Source: MED-G105 sp039814575
GTDB lineage: Bacteria > Pseudomonadota > Alphaproteobacteria > Caulobacterales > Parvularculaceae
NCBI GenBank assembly: GCA_039814575.1
Contig: JBCCAY010000013.1
Span: 1 to 64,000 of the forward strand
DNA length: 64,000 bases
Direction: 5' to 3'
Below the pieces are notes generated by a model. That model did not search any database and was not told the origin of the DNA. It saw only the letters and a list, made by a program, of their open reading frames with translations. Within the stretch, counting starts at the first letter, position 1. Every line of letters begins with the position of its first letter. The position numbers and the translations under genes are program-made. Of the stretch, positions 33,318 to 43,292 are shown piece by piece.

Positions 33318-35567
33318 TTATTTCCAAGCATCACGCAATTCGGACAGAAGCGCTTCGGCGCGCTTTAGATTTTCAGAGACTTTCTCTTTCGATCGGCGTT
33401 GGCGGGCTTCAAGGTCGCGCAACCGAGCGCGCAGGCGCAAGGCCGTGCTGTGCGCTTCTTTCAAATCATGGCGCGTCGACGTGACCGTGCGCGACAACGC
33501 CGCGCGCCAACGTTCCACCGTGACAGGGTCTGTCGACGGCGCCGGCGCTAAAGTCTCGGCGTCGCTAGCGTCAAAGTCAGCCGATGCAATAGATCCGTCA
33601 TCGGACATCAGCGCTGCTCGATCGTCGCCGACATGATCACTGACGTCGTTCACCGCATCGGCTTCAGTAAGAGGCATATGTTGCGAGCGCGCTTTCTCAG
33701 TGGCGGCCGCAATGGCGTCGGCGACGTCATTGATCGTTGTATCCGACGCAGCCTGTTCCACCGTTTGCGCAACAGGCTGAACGCTCTGCTCGTCGCTGGA
33801 CGCTTTCTTGCCGGCGCGCAAACGGTCTAGGACGCTCATGGGAGCGGCCTCCAACACCGGCGCCGTCGCAACCGGTTGCGGCGCATCTATAGAGGAAGAC
33901 GACTCCGACGGCGCGACGGCTGGTTCATTTTCCTCCGGCTGTTCGGCGTTGACGCTTGCCCTTTCAGAATGGGCATCGTCATCAGTTTCTTCATCATCAT
34001 CAGCATGAAGATCGCCCTCGTTTCCACGTTGAGCGTTTAATGTGGGCTCTGATATGCTCGGCTCATCGACAGACGGGACGCTTTGGTCCTCGTCAATCGG
34101 CTCTCCATCTTGCTCAGGCGTACTACGCATCGCCGTCTCCCCTTCGTTCGTCACTTCACCTGCCGTCTCCACGTCGGATGTCTCCGTCGTAAGCGCCGTC
34201 GCAGGCGATTGGCGGTCAGCCGATTCACTTAAATCATCCTCAAACGCAAATGGATCAGCGCCGGCCGAAGCGTCCTCATCTCGCGCATCATCGCTTTCAT
34301 CGCGTTGGACATTATCGGCTTGCTCGGCGTCACGGTCAGAAACAAGCCGCAGCGCCGGTGCGCTCTGAGATTTCGCCGCTTCGGACGCACCATCGGCGGT
34401 AACGGCAGAATTCGCCTCATAAGCGTCCGTCGCCGCAGCGCCGTCATCGGCCGCCCGATCGGTCTGTGCGCCGTCATCCGTCGGCGTGCCGTTAACAACA
34501 ACCGGCGGCGGCATTGGACTGACGGTTGACGCCTCGCGCAAATCTCCCTCGTCCACGCCTTCGCGCTCATCAGCGTTATCGGCCTGTTCATCGACCACTT
34601 GTTCATTGTCCAGTTGGTCAACGCTCGACGGCTCACCATTTGAAGATGTTGAACCACGCTCAATGGCAGCGACGGTTTCGTCGTGCACATCTGTCGCATC
34701 TGTTTGGTCTGCAGCGCCAACTCGCGGCCCTTTAAGGCTCATTGGACTTCCAGAAACATCTTCAGCCGCCAGATCATCAACCACCGCACGCACCACATCG
34801 CCCGACACGACATCGCGTTCTTCGAGGGCGGAAAATAGGAGCAAGCGATTAAAGAGCTTGTTGATGTTTCGTGGAATGCCCCTTGCCGCCTCATGCACCA
34901 GCGTAAATGCTTCATCGGTAATCGTAGGATTGTCGGTCCAACCGACAACGCGAAGGCGATGCTCAATATACGCGCGGGACTCTTCCGGGTTGAGCGGCTC
35001 CAAATGATAAGAAGCGATGATCCGTTGCCGGAGTTGCTCCATCCCGTCGCCGGCAATGACCTTCTTGAATTCCGGCTGCCCCACCAGAAACACCTGGAAC
35101 AGGGGCGTGCCGTCATAATCGAGGTTAGAAAGGACGCGCAGTTCTTCGAGCGTATCGACAGGCAGGTTTTGCGCTTCGTCGACGATCAACAAAACGCGCC
35201 GACCGCGATTCATCTGGTCAAAAAGATAATCCTCAAACGCTTCGATTTCCGCGGTCGGGCCGTCGCCCGCCGGCTCGATGCGATACGCTGAGAGGATGTG
35301 CGCTAAGAGATCTTCACGCTTTAGGTTCGGCGTAATGAGATCGGCGGCGACGACGTTCGAACGGTCAATTTGGTCAAGCAAATGACCAATCAGCATGGAT
35401 TTGCCGGCGCCGATTTCTCCGGTAATGACGATGAAGCCTTCGCCTTGGCGCAGGCCGTAATGGAGGTACGCCATCGCCTTATTGTGGCTTTGGCTGCCAT
35501 AAAAGAATTTCGGGTCTGGGTTTAACTTGAAGGGCTGTCCGCTGAGCCCGAAATACTCTTCATACAT
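33318..35567 (-). CDS. XrtA-associated AAA ATPase with a long acidic tail
   Basis: A 749-residue protein. Residues 1 to about 275 form the ExeA-like AAA ATPase found in PEP-CTERM/XrtA loci (TIGR03015-like): MYEEYFGLSGQPFKLNPDP, Walker A GEIGAGKS at 50-57, Walker B LLIVDEAQNLP near 127-137, and a C-terminal lid near 270. The remaining 475 residues are unlike the family. They are rich in Asp, Glu, Ser, Ala and Thr, probably disordered, and end in a basic coiled coil (about 690-745, with RLRARLRDLEARQRR). Other family members stop near 270-350 residues. The gene starts two bases after the barrel-protein stop. It may assemble or power the export machinery; the tail's role is unknown. Confidence 0.88.
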   Translation of the reverse strand: MYEEYFGLSGQPFKLNPDPKFFYGSQSHNKAMAYLHYGLRQGEGFIVITGEIGAGKSMLIGHLLDQIDRSNVVAADLITPNLKREDLLAHILSAYRIEPAGDGPTAEIEAFEDYLFDQMNRGRRVLLIVDEAQNLPVDTLEELRVLSNLDYDGTPLFQVFLVGQPEFKKVIAGDGMEQLRQRIIASYHLEPLNPEESRAYIEHRLRVVGWTDNPTITDEAFTLVHEAARGIPRNINKLFNRLLLFSALEERDVVSGDVVRAVVDDLAAEDVSGSPMSLKGPRVGAADQTDATDVHDETVAAIERGSTSSNGEPSSVDQLDNEQVVDEQADNADEREGVDEGDLREASTVSPMPPPVVVNGTPTDDGAQTDRAADDGAAATDAYEANSAVTADGASEAAKSQSAPALRLVSDRDAEQADNVQRDESDDARDEDASAGADPFAFEDDLSESADRQSPATALTTETSDVETAGEVTNEGETAMRSTPEQDGEPIDEDQSVPSVDEPSISEPTLNAQRGNEGDLHADDDEETDDDAHSERASVNAEQPEENEPAVAPSESSSSIDAPQPVATAPVLEAAPMSVLDRLRAGKKASSDEQSVQPVAQTVEQAASDTTINDVADAIAAATEKARSQHMPLTEADAVNDVSDHVGDDRAALMSDDGSIASADFDASDAETLAPAPSTDPVTVERWRAALSRTVTSTRHDLKEAHSTALRLRARLRDLEARQRRSKEKVSENLKRAEALLSELRDAWK

Positions 35568-35569
35568 TG

Positions 35570-37285
35570 TTAAAAGTCCAGTGTGAGCCCCGCTTGGAAG
35601 AGGTTTTCTTCATACTCCAACAAGGGCTGTTCCGAGAAACGCGTCGTGTGGAAATACTCGCCGAAAACTGCGAGATTTCGGTAAAGCTGATAGCGTGCGC
35701 CAATCCGCCCCCCGACCGTATTGGTCTCGCCGTTCACCGCGGCGAAGGACGCGCATGACGCAAAAGTTTCAAACGTCGGCTCAGTAGTGTCAAAGCCGAA
35801 GAACCCCGGATTGGCGAGACACAAATCGAAATCGACTTCTGTGTCGGCAAACCGATAAAACGCGCTCGCATATCCCGTTAGCTGACGCGAGACTTGGCGC
35901 TCCACGGAGAGCGAGCCGCCGATTGTTTCAATATCGCGGAACCCGAACTCATCGTCATTGTAGTTAACCGTGGCGTTGAATTGCGTCCGGCCTAAGAGGC
36001 CGATTAAAGACGCCGCAGCGGAGTTGCTGGCGCCGACGCCGATGGTTTGGGCGTTGTCGATCCGGGCATTAAGGCGGTTCGCTGCGGCGATGACGCCTTC
36101 GGGCGATCGTGGGTCGCCCTCACGCAATTGGTCGGCGAAGTCCAAAATGCTGCGTTGGGTGATGCCGAACTGCGAATTCACTGCTTGGGCGCGGGTGATG
36201 AAGTCGCGGCTCGCACGCGCTTGGAACCGGAACTGGCGCGAGATGTCGTAGGATATAAAACCGTTGACGAAGTCGTCATCGTAACGACGTCCGTACTCCA
36301 ATCGAATATCGGTTTTCCGACCTGGCCGATACCGGAACCCCGAACGCCAAAAGAGGCCGGACAGATCCTCGGTCGGGATTAGGGTCTCCGGCGCGTCCGA
36401 GCGAATTTCGTCGACGCCGACGGCGCCAGTCAGCGAAAAGCGCGGGGTGATTTCGTATTCGACTTCACCCAACAGCGTGCCTTGCTCGAAATCGAACTCA
36501 AGTCCATCTGCCGAGCCATATTCCTCCGTACGGGCGCCATAGGCGGTCACGCCGATTGTCAGGCGGTCAAGCTTTTCGCCAGTATTATAAGACGCCGTCA
36601 CTTCATGAGCGCGGGAATCGTTCAATAGCCCCGCGAGGACAGCATTGTTTTGGTCGCCCACGAAAACTTGCGAGAAACGATATCGCAACTCAGCGGCCGA
36701 TTTATCTTCGAAGCGGCGGTTCAAATAAGGGCTCAAAGAGAAACTATGAACATTGGTGCGCTGATCGCGCGCCGCGTTTAAGTTTTGCGAGAAACGGGCA
36801 TTGTCGCCGACGAGCTGACGGGAGGTCGATCCCGATACGTCGAAATAGGCGAGATTTTCCGAAACCGTAAATGTGCCAGCGCCGGCGACGCGTTGGTTGA
36901 CGTTAAAGTCAGCCTGTTCCGTCAAATAGGACAGATCGACGTCGGCGGACATAAGCCCCGTAAAACGGGGAGCAGAATAAATTGCATTGGCGGTAAATAC
37001 CGTCGACGCGATAAACTCGTCTTGCTCCGTGCCGTCGCGACCGAGATTGATATTATCCGTATACCCAACGCGCGGGCTGACGCTTGCGGAATAGCCAAAA
37101 TAGTCGGTCTTGAAAGACAAAGGCGCTTGCGGCTGCGTCGTTGACTGCGCATGAGCGCCCACAATCGCGCCCTCGCCCACTAACAAAGCCGCGGCGCAGG
37201 CGGCGGCCATGATCACATCGCGCCTAAACCCATCCGAGCGTCTGCTTGTCGTCGCTGTAGTATTCACCATCTCGTTCACCATCAT
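35570..37285 (-). CDS. TIGR03016-like outer-membrane beta-barrel protein of the EPS locus
   Basis: A protein of about 571 residues with a signal peptide (hydrophobic AACAAALLVGEGAIVGAHAQ near 30-50) and an alternating aromatic/polar pattern throughout, ending in a short LTLDF strand with terminal Phe. This is the layout of the PEP-CTERM-system-associated outer-membrane proteins. The open frame extends to 37444 inside the kinase gene; ATG codons at 37285, 37282 and 37270 are all possible and 37285 is chosen arbitrarily as the outermost that leaves a normal signal peptide. It may be the outer-membrane component or assist secretion of the polysaccharide. The exact function is not known for the family. 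Confidence 0.8.
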   Translation of the reverse strand: MMVNEMVNTTATTSRRSDGFRRDVIMAAACAAALLVGEGAIVGAHAQSTTQPQAPLSFKTDYFGYSASVSPRVGYTDNINLGRDGTEQDEFIASTVFTANAIYSAPRFTGLMSADVDLSYLTEQADFNVNQRVAGAGTFTVSENLAYFDVSGSTSRQLVGDNARFSQNLNAARDQRTNVHSFSLSPYLNRRFEDKSAAELRYRFSQVFVGDQNNAVLAGLLNDSRAHEVTASYNTGEKLDRLTIGVTAYGARTEEYGSADGLEFDFEQGTLLGEVEYEITPRFSLTGAVGVDEIRSDAPETLIPTEDLSGLFWRSGFRYRPGRKTDIRLEYGRRYDDDFVNGFISYDISRQFRFQARASRDFITRAQAVNSQFGITQRSILDFADQLREGDPRSPEGVIAAANRLNARIDNAQTIGVGASNSAAASLIGLLGRTQFNATVNYNDDEFGFRDIETIGGSLSVERQVSRQLTGYASAFYRFADTEVDFDLCLANPGFFGFDTTEPTFETFASCASFAAVNGETNTVGGRIGARYQLYRNLAVFGEYFHTTRFSEQPLLEYEENLFQAGLTLDF

Positions 37286-37373
37286 CCCCTGATCGACCCA
37301 ATAGGATCGATCCCCCTTGATCGTCTCATTCGCCAGTTCGGCGGTTATGTTACGCCCGATACGCATCGCAACG

Positions 37374-38297
37374 CTATTCCTTCTCAGCCGCCGCTTGCGC
37401 AGCGCTTTGGTTTGCGAGCGGCGCGGTGCGATCATAACTCTCATAAGATCCGTAATGCGCGCCGCCGCCTGGAACTAAACACCGATTCAAAACCAGGCTG
37501 ACATTTGGATTGACTTCAAGCAGCTCGTCCAACGCGACCGCGACCGCCGGCTCCGGCGTCGCGTCGGCTTCGACGACAAACGCCACTTCGTCGGCGTTTT
37601 GCGCCAGCGCAAAAGCTTCGGTCGTCGCCAACATTGGCGGCGCATCAATAATAATCAGCCGGTCGGGCGAAGCCGTTGAAAGGCCTGCGAAAAACGACGT
37701 TGCCGCTTCTGACGCAAAGAGGTCGCTCGCGCCGCCCTCGCGCCGACCCTCGCTCAATATCCGCAACGGCGCCTGGTCGGTTCGCCATGCGATCGACGCG
37801 ACGGGAATTTTGGGGTCCATCAACCGGTCGGTTAGGCCGGGTCCGCGGGGTAAATCAAAGTAAGAGCGCACTTTCGGGCGTAAGACATCGCCATCAATTA
37901 AGAGCACCGGCTGGCGGTCTTCAAAGGCGAAGCTCAGCGCCAAATTGACGGCCGTGAAGGTTTTGCCCTCTCCGGGCCGCGTTGACGTGATCAAAACGAT
38001 GTTCTTTTGACGGCCGGAGCGCCGTGCGCCGCGGCGTCCACGGCCTGCGCCATGTAATAAACCAGTGCGCTTTAAGAGGTTCCGCTTCAGCGCGCGCAGC
38101 TCCAAAAGCTGGCTCTTCGGCGCGTTTTTTGGATTAAAAACGCCTTCAGCGGCGAGTTTGTCAAAGTCGATGGTGAACGCGGGCCCACGCGGCGCATCGG
38201 GCTTGCGATCGGCGCCGTCGGTGTTTGACGTCCGAGCAGCATTATTGGCGGGATCATTCCCGTCAGGCGTCGCGGCGACTCGTTCAATTAGTCCCAT
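37374..38297 (-). CDS. XrtA-associated tyrosine autokinase
   Basis: A 307-residue BY-kinase of the TIGR03018 type, a MinD-like P-loop enzyme that controls polysaccharide polymerisation with the chain-length protein. STRPGEGKTFTAVNLA is Walker A, LLIDGDVLRPKV the A' motif and LIIIDAPPM Walker B. The C-terminal HYGSYESYDRT segment holds three tyrosines that are likely autophosphorylation sites. The start is the ATG at 38297, which overlaps the TAA of the chain-length gene by one base (TAATG). A longer frame to 38444 is read from the neighbouring gene's DNA. The first 70 residues are a low-complexity linker. Confidence 0.9.
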   Translation of the reverse strand: MGLIERVAATPDGNDPANNAARTSNTDGADRKPDAPRGPAFTIDFDKLAAEGVFNPKNAPKSQLLELRALKRNLLKRTGLLHGAGRGRRGARRSGRQKNIVLITSTRPGEGKTFTAVNLALSFAFEDRQPVLLIDGDVLRPKVRSYFDLPRGPGLTDRLMDPKIPVASIAWRTDQAPLRILSEGRREGGASDLFASEAATSFFAGLSTASPDRLIIIDAPPMLATTEAFALAQNADEVAFVVEADATPEPAVAVALDELLEVNPNVSLVLNRCLVPGGGAHYGSYESYDRTAPLANQSAAQAAAEKE

Positions 38298-39916
38298 TAC
38301 AGCACATTTCCCGCCGGACGATCCGACGCTTTTACGGGCTCTGAGCCTCGTAATGCAGGTTGCGGGCCCGCCGGCCTTTCGAGGGCCGGCGCACGGGCTT
38401 CGGTCTCCAACAGGCCGATCGACGGCAGTCGATAAACTTCCCAATAGAGATACGCGCCGGCGAGCGCCAAAAGCGCGGCGAACGCCCCGCCAAGGCGCAG
38501 TAAGTCCATGCGGCGGTTCTGCGTCACCGATTTCGACGGAACTTCGCTTAACGCGCCAAGAACCGGCAGACCAAAAGTCTGCGTCAATTCACTCGATTGG
38601 GTGAAGGATTTCTCAAAGAACGTCACCGCCGCCGCCGCGCCGCAGCCCGCGCCGACCGCCATGAACAAAACGGCGACAATCAAAACAAAGCGCGGCGGCG
38701 CCACCGGTTTGATCGCCGCTTCCGGGCGTTCATAGACCCGGTATTCAACGCCCTTACCACCGGCGCCAAGGCTTTCGGTAAGACTGAGGCGTTCGCGCCG
38801 TTGCACGAGTTCCTCATAGCTTAAACGGGTTTGCTCATAGTCGCGCTGAATGCGCTGCAAATCAGCCTGGACTTGCGGCGCTTGGCCAAGCGTGAAGGCG
38901 AGCGTCTCTCGCTCGGCGAGGAGGTCTTGTTCACGCTCTTTCAGGCTCGCAACGGCATCCTTTGCAGCGCGCAAATCATTTGAGACCCGGCGAAATTCAG
39001 GGTTTTGCGGCAAGCGCCCGCCGGAACCATCCGAGAGTTCGTCTATGCGCGCCTGAACCGCCAGAATATCCGGATGGTCATCTTCGTACTGACTGCGCAA
39101 GGCCGCCAGCTCAACCAACAGCTTGTCTCGCTCATTGCCGGTGGACGTCCGCGGCGTTTGCGACAGGATCGTCTGCAAGGTCGTGACGCGGCGATTGGCC
39201 TGGGAAAGGCTGTCCGCCAGACGGCTTAGATCCGTTTCCAATTGCTCGCGGCGGAGCGCACGGCCTTCGATGACCGCGAGTTCGTCAGCGTTAATCCGCC
39301 GGAAGTCCGCGATCTCGCGATCTTTTGTTGTTAACCGCTCGTCATAGACCTTAATTTGGACGTCCAACCGACGCCGCGCCTCTTGGCTTTCGGTGAGACT
39401 GGCGCCGAGGTCTTGCTCGATCAACAGATTGACGAATTCATCCACCACATTGCGGGCGATGATAGGATCGCCGAACCGATAGCGGATGACGAAGTACATG
39501 TCCTGGGGGCTTTCAATGGCGATTTTACCGCCGACCCAGTCAACGAGCCCTTGCATCTCCGCTTCGCGGGCGATCGGATTTTTCGCCTTAATTTCCTGAT
39601 CGAGCCCAGCGCGGAAGATCACTTCTTCAACGTTGGGGCGGGTCAGCAATTGGTTGCGCATCACCTCCACCCGACGCTCATAATTTGGTCGGGCCGTGAC
39701 GCCATTCATCACAGGATCAAGGATTGTCTCGGTTTGAACGAACACTTGTGCGCGGGATTCGTATTCGTCCGGCAGCAACCAAACGCCGAACCAACCAAGA
39801 AGCGCCGTCAGCCACGCAATGAGAACGACGATCCATCGACGCCGCCATAATCCAACGGCATAGCGGATCGCCTGGTGCGGCACGCTCGATAAATCAAATC
39901 CCGTTCGTTCAAACAT
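38297..39916 (-). CDS. XrtA-system polysaccharide chain-length determinant protein
   Basis: A 539-residue Wzz/PCP-family inner-membrane protein (TIGR03007-like). The first membrane helix is near residues 30-50, ending VWLLPDEYESRAQVFVQT. A long periplasmic coiled-coil region (about 170-400) follows. The second helix is near 415-435 (FVLIVAVLFMAVGAGC) and is preceded by a proline-rich stretch, RPEAAIKPVAPP. An additional hydrophobic segment is near 478-495. The last 40 residues are Pro-rich. It sets polymer length together with the tyrosine autokinase encoded next to it. Confidence 0.9.
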   Translation of the reverse strand: MFERTGFDLSSVPHQAIRYAVGLWRRRWIVVLIAWLTALLGWFGVWLLPDEYESRAQVFVQTETILDPVMNGVTARPNYERRVEVMRNQLLTRPNVEEVIFRAGLDQEIKAKNPIAREAEMQGLVDWVGGKIAIESPQDMYFVIRYRFGDPIIARNVVDEFVNLLIEQDLGASLTESQEARRRLDVQIKVYDERLTTKDREIADFRRINADELAVIEGRALRREQLETDLSRLADSLSQANRRVTTLQTILSQTPRTSTGNERDKLLVELAALRSQYEDDHPDILAVQARIDELSDGSGGRLPQNPEFRRVSNDLRAAKDAVASLKEREQDLLAERETLAFTLGQAPQVQADLQRIQRDYEQTRLSYEELVQRRERLSLTESLGAGGKGVEYRVYERPEAAIKPVAPPRFVLIVAVLFMAVGAGCGAAAAVTFFEKSFTQSSELTQTFGLPVLGALSEVPSKSVTQNRRMDLLRLGGAFAALLALAGAYLYWEVYRLPSIGLLETEARAPALERPAGPQPALRGSEPVKASDRPAGNVL

Positions 39917-40061
39917 CTCGAAGGGTCATCTCCCTGTCGGCGTCCTCATCTGAGGCCTTGGCGATGATGCGGGGGGCTCCACCCAAGCCCGTAAACTGTT
40001 CACGCCATTAACGCCGGTACGCAACTAAACGCCCGAATCTTAATTCGGATCAGCACGCGCC

Positions 40062-40691
40062 CTAAAAGGCGCTTTCCGGAATTAAGATTACGTCGCCCGG
40101 CAAAACGGCGACATTCGCCGATATGTTCCCTTTGCGGAGCAAATCGTCGAGTTTTAAGCGATAGGATTGGCGGTCTTCGCCGGTTCCTCGGATGAGAACC
40201 GCTTTATTGCCAGCTGCAAACTCCGTCAGGCCGCCAACCGAGACCATTACGTCAAGCACCGTCATGCCCGATTGAAACGGCAGCGCGACGGGGCGTTGCG
40301 CCTCGCCCAGCACCCGAACTTGCTGTTCAAAGGTCGAGGTGAAATCGGAAACGATGACCGTGACTTGCGGCGTGCGAACATATTTGCGCAGCGCCTTTTC
40401 CAGATCAGAGGCGAGCGCCGTTGGTGTTTTACCGGCCGCCGCCATATCTTCCACCAATGGCGTCGAAATACGGCCGTCCGGGCGTACGGTGACTTTGGTG
40501 GAGAGCTCCGGCGAGCGCCACACAAAAACGTCAAGCTCATCGAGCGGGCCAATCAAATATTCCGGACCCGTCTGATTCTCATCATAAGCTTCTTGCGAAA
40601 CGGCCTTTAACTCCGACGCGTCGCGCAAATCGGAAGAAGAGCAAGCCGCCGCGAAAAGCGCTAGCGCTGCAATTAACCATCTCGTCATCAT
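40062..40691 (-). CDS. EPS export lipoprotein (Wza-like, XrtA-associated)
   Basis: A 209-residue polysaccharide biosynthesis/export protein (TIGR03027-like). The signal ends in LFAAACSS with a lipobox Cys near residue 17. YLIGPLDELDVFVWRSPELS and VRPDGRISTPLVEDMAAAGKTP form the Poly_export domain, and a SLBB-type segment (VRVLGEAQRPVALPF) follows. It should form the outer-membrane channel or its periplasmic ring. The ATG at 40691 has AGGA eight bases before it; the next ATG three bases on and a frame to 40706 are less likely. A 145-base gap separates it from the chain-length gene, with a small hairpin CCGAAT/ATTCGG at 40033-40048. Confidence 0.9.
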   Translation of the reverse strand: MMTRWLIAALALFAAACSSSDLRDASELKAVSQEAYDENQTGPEYLIGPLDELDVFVWRSPELSTKVTVRPDGRISTPLVEDMAAAGKTPTALASDLEKALRKYVRTPQVTVIVSDFTSTFEQQVRVLGEAQRPVALPFQSGMTVLDVMVSVGGLTEFAAGNKAVLIRGTGEDRQSYRLKLDDLLRKGNISANVAVLPGDVILIPESAF

Positions 40692-41027
40692 TCCATCCGT
40701 CCTCATCGTTAATTTTCCCGTTTTGATCGCTCTTCGCGACCATGAACTCGCCTCGATGATAGCGTTTTATCGCCGTCGCAAGTTCTTTGCCACCACGCTG
40801 CGGCGCAACAAAGCCATTATGCCAAGAGCCCGCGCCGCCGCCTTTTCCACCTTTGTTGCTCTCAGCTACGACGTCGGCCCCGAGATCCGAGGCGTATCCT
40901 GCGCCGCTTTCTCGCCATAAGCGATTCTTACCGGTGCTTTACAGGCGCGCCTCGCTTCGTTCTCCCCATAACACCAGCCCTAAGATCCCTTTAACGCCAA
41001 GCCGGGCGGCGCGCCATTAACCATTCG
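40692..41027. other. intergenic region in the EPS locus
   Basis: About 335 bases between the helical-repeat gene and the export lipoprotein gene, both minus strand. It probably contains a secondary promoter for the export-chain-length-kinase genes. A 65-codon plus-strand frame here has basic, alanine-rich composition and no ribosome site. Nothing else stands out. Confidence 0.4.
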
Positions 41028-43238
41028 CTATTCCCGCAAAAGCTTCCCCATTTGAGAAGGCTCCATGGGACGAGCGCCCGCATAGGGCGACTCCGAAACG
41101 ACCCGAGAGGCCGCCGTTCGCCTGTATCTTGCCTCAATATAATTAATAAGGGCTCTCGCTTCGGCGTCTCGCCCCAAAGCCGACATTGCCCGACGATACC
41201 CCGCGACCGCCGCCGGATCTGCTGGATCTGCCGCAAGCGCCGCCCGAAAGGCGCGCGCCGCCGCCGCATGGTCATCCGCAAGCGCATGGAGCCGCCCTTT
41301 GTCCACGCCGTCCGGGAGGATCTTCACCGCGGCGGCCGTGAATCGCGCCAGACGCACCAGATCGCCGGCTTCTGATAAGCGCCGAGCATAGTCAACGGCG
41401 TTCCCCGATGATCGCGTGAGATCGGCTTCAATCGGACGCAGCGCTAAAAGGGCGGAGCCTTTAAAGCCTCGATGCGTTAAATGGCGCGCCAGCGCCTGGC
41501 GGATCAGCACCGCATCGCTCGAAACATGGCCCGAGTTATCGATCGTCAAATAGCGTCGCATCGCGTAGAGCGCAGCGTCGCGATGCTGCGAACGAGCACC
41601 TTGTGCGCCCTCGGCCAGCGCGGCGAGCCGCAAAACCGCCGGCGCGAAGTCGGGCGCCGTCGAAATAGCCTTTTGGTAAAGCCCCCCAGCGGGAACGAGA
41701 TCTCCGGCCGCTTCGTAGCCAATGCCAGCGAGGACGAGCAATGCCGGCCCCAAGGGCTCATCATTGGCGCGCGCTGGGTCTTCAAAGACTTCTTGAAAGG
41801 CAGCGCGGCGGGCGTAGAGCGACATTTCCCGCGCATCACCAAGCACGCGCGCGCGCCGACGATCCACGGGATTGATGTTAATTTCATCAAGCACCGCAGC
41901 GCCCAAAAGCCATCGCTGCGCGCCGATCACCTGCTGAGGGGGCGTCCCCATCCCTGCAACATTGTCGTCGGCATTCGATGGGTCGGCGCTCTGTTGCGCG
42001 ATCAAGGGCTTCATAATGTCAAAATACGCCCGCGGATCGCGTCGCGCCCCGGCGGCGGCGCGCAAACGATCAAGCATCGGATGAAGCAGCGCGAGCTCAG
42101 CCTTTAAAGCGGACGCTTGCGCGACGTCGCCACGCGCGCGCGCCACCATAAGAGCGACATCGCGCCCAACCCAATCATCGGGAGCGGCAGCGCCATAGAC
42201 CGCAGCAGCATGCGCCGCCGACGCCCTATCCCCGGCGCCCAGATGAGCGAGCGCCAATAACAACCGCCCCCGCGGTTCAGCCTGCAATGACGGCCCCATG
42301 GACTTAAAGGCCCGCGCAGCATCCCGAAACCGGCCTTCGCGCATCGCCAAAAGTCCATTTAACCGGGCCGTCTCCGGATGAACGCGCCGGTTATCGCGCG
42401 CGGACCGCCGCGTCGCTAAAAACTCCGCTCGTTCCCGGACCGCAATCGCAGCGGCCGCTTTGGATAAATCGCCCTGTCGGATGTCGGCTTCGATCGCGAC
42501 GGCGGCCACGCGATCGTGCGATGCGCCCGCCTCGCCGCCGCGTTTCGCGGCTAACCGCGCATAGTCGAGCTCACCGGCGTCAAGGGCCATGCGTGCCTTA
42601 AAGAGCCATGCCTCGCGGGCCAAATCGCCGCCGGCGCGTAAAGGTTCACTAAGGAGCGCCGAGGCGTCGGCGCGCGCCGAAGCGTTAACGGCGTATTCGA
42701 CGCGGGCCTGCAAAAAGTCGGCGAGTATCGTCGCGCCGGCTTTTGCCTCTTCGACCGCCTCACCATCGGCCGCGCGTCTGATTGCGGCCGTCGCCGCCTC
42801 AGCATCCGCGAAAAGACCGCGGCGCAGCGCCGCTTCGGCCGAAATGGCTTTGCGCGCCGCGGCGCCGGCAAACGGCGTAGCAGGGTCTCTCAGGAACACG
42901 GCGAGATCGTCGTACCGGCCGGCCGAGAGCAAGGCCAACGCATAAGCGTTCGCCGTCTCGCTGTTTGGTTCTCTGGCGAAGTGCGCTTTCGCCTTCACGA
43001 GTGAGCGTAACGGCGCACTCGCCGCCTCGGCTCCATGCCGGTCGGCGAACCCCGCGCGATGAACAGAAATTCCGGCGGCCAGGACAAGCGTCAGCATAAG
43101 GACGCCTAAGAACAGAAAGCGGCGTCGGCCGAAAAGCACGCCGCCAGCAGAGATAATTGGGGACAAAGAGGTTCTCGCCATTACGGGGATCATATCGCGG
43201 ATCATATCACGATACGCTTCGCAAAAACGCCGCCACAT
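41028..43238 (-). CDS. TPR/alpha-solenoid protein of the EPS locus
   Basis: A protein of up to 736 residues with one N-terminal membrane helix (FLFLGVLMLTLVLAAGISV near 41-59) and then helical repeats to the end. Repeats such as ALALLSAGRYDDLAVFL, GLYQKAISTAPDFAPAVLRLAAL and AAARAFRAALAADPADPAAVAGYRRAMSALG are of TPR type. It sits where the PEP-CTERM-system TPR protein (PrsT-like) is found in related loci, but I do not see a lipobox or close match. The start is uncertain: ATG codons at 43238, 43205 and 43181 are in frame and none has a good Shine-Dalgarno sequence. A periplasmic scaffold that organises export is a reasonable guess. Confidence 0.75.
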   Translation of the reverse strand: MWRRFCEAYRDMIRDMIPVMARTSLSPIISAGGVLFGRRRFLFLGVLMLTLVLAAGISVHRAGFADRHGAEAASAPLRSLVKAKAHFAREPNSETANAYALALLSAGRYDDLAVFLRDPATPFAGAAARKAISAEAALRRGLFADAEAATAAIRRAADGEAVEEAKAGATILADFLQARVEYAVNASARADASALLSEPLRAGGDLAREAWLFKARMALDAGELDYARLAAKRGGEAGASHDRVAAVAIEADIRQGDLSKAAAAIAVRERAEFLATRRSARDNRRVHPETARLNGLLAMREGRFRDAARAFKSMGPSLQAEPRGRLLLALAHLGAGDRASAAHAAAVYGAAAPDDWVGRDVALMVARARGDVAQASALKAELALLHPMLDRLRAAAGARRDPRAYFDIMKPLIAQQSADPSNADDNVAGMGTPPQQVIGAQRWLLGAAVLDEININPVDRRRARVLGDAREMSLYARRAAFQEVFEDPARANDEPLGPALLVLAGIGYEAAGDLVPAGGLYQKAISTAPDFAPAVLRLAALAEGAQGARSQHRDAALYAMRRYLTIDNSGHVSSDAVLIRQALARHLTHRGFKGSALLALRPIEADLTRSSGNAVDYARRLSEAGDLVRLARFTAAAVKILPDGVDKGRLHALADDHAAAARAFRAALAADPADPAAVAGYRRAMSALGRDAEARALINYIEARYRRTAASRVVSESPYAGARPMEPSQMGKLLRE

Positions 43239-43292
43239 TAATGTTTGCGTCGATACCCGTCTTGGGCGCGCCCCTCTGTCACCCTGAGACTT

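Noticed and set aside
40723..40920. 65-residue plus-strand frame in the EPS intergenic region
   Set aside because: Alanine/arginine-rich with no features; lies between minus-strand genes and overlaps their likely promoter.
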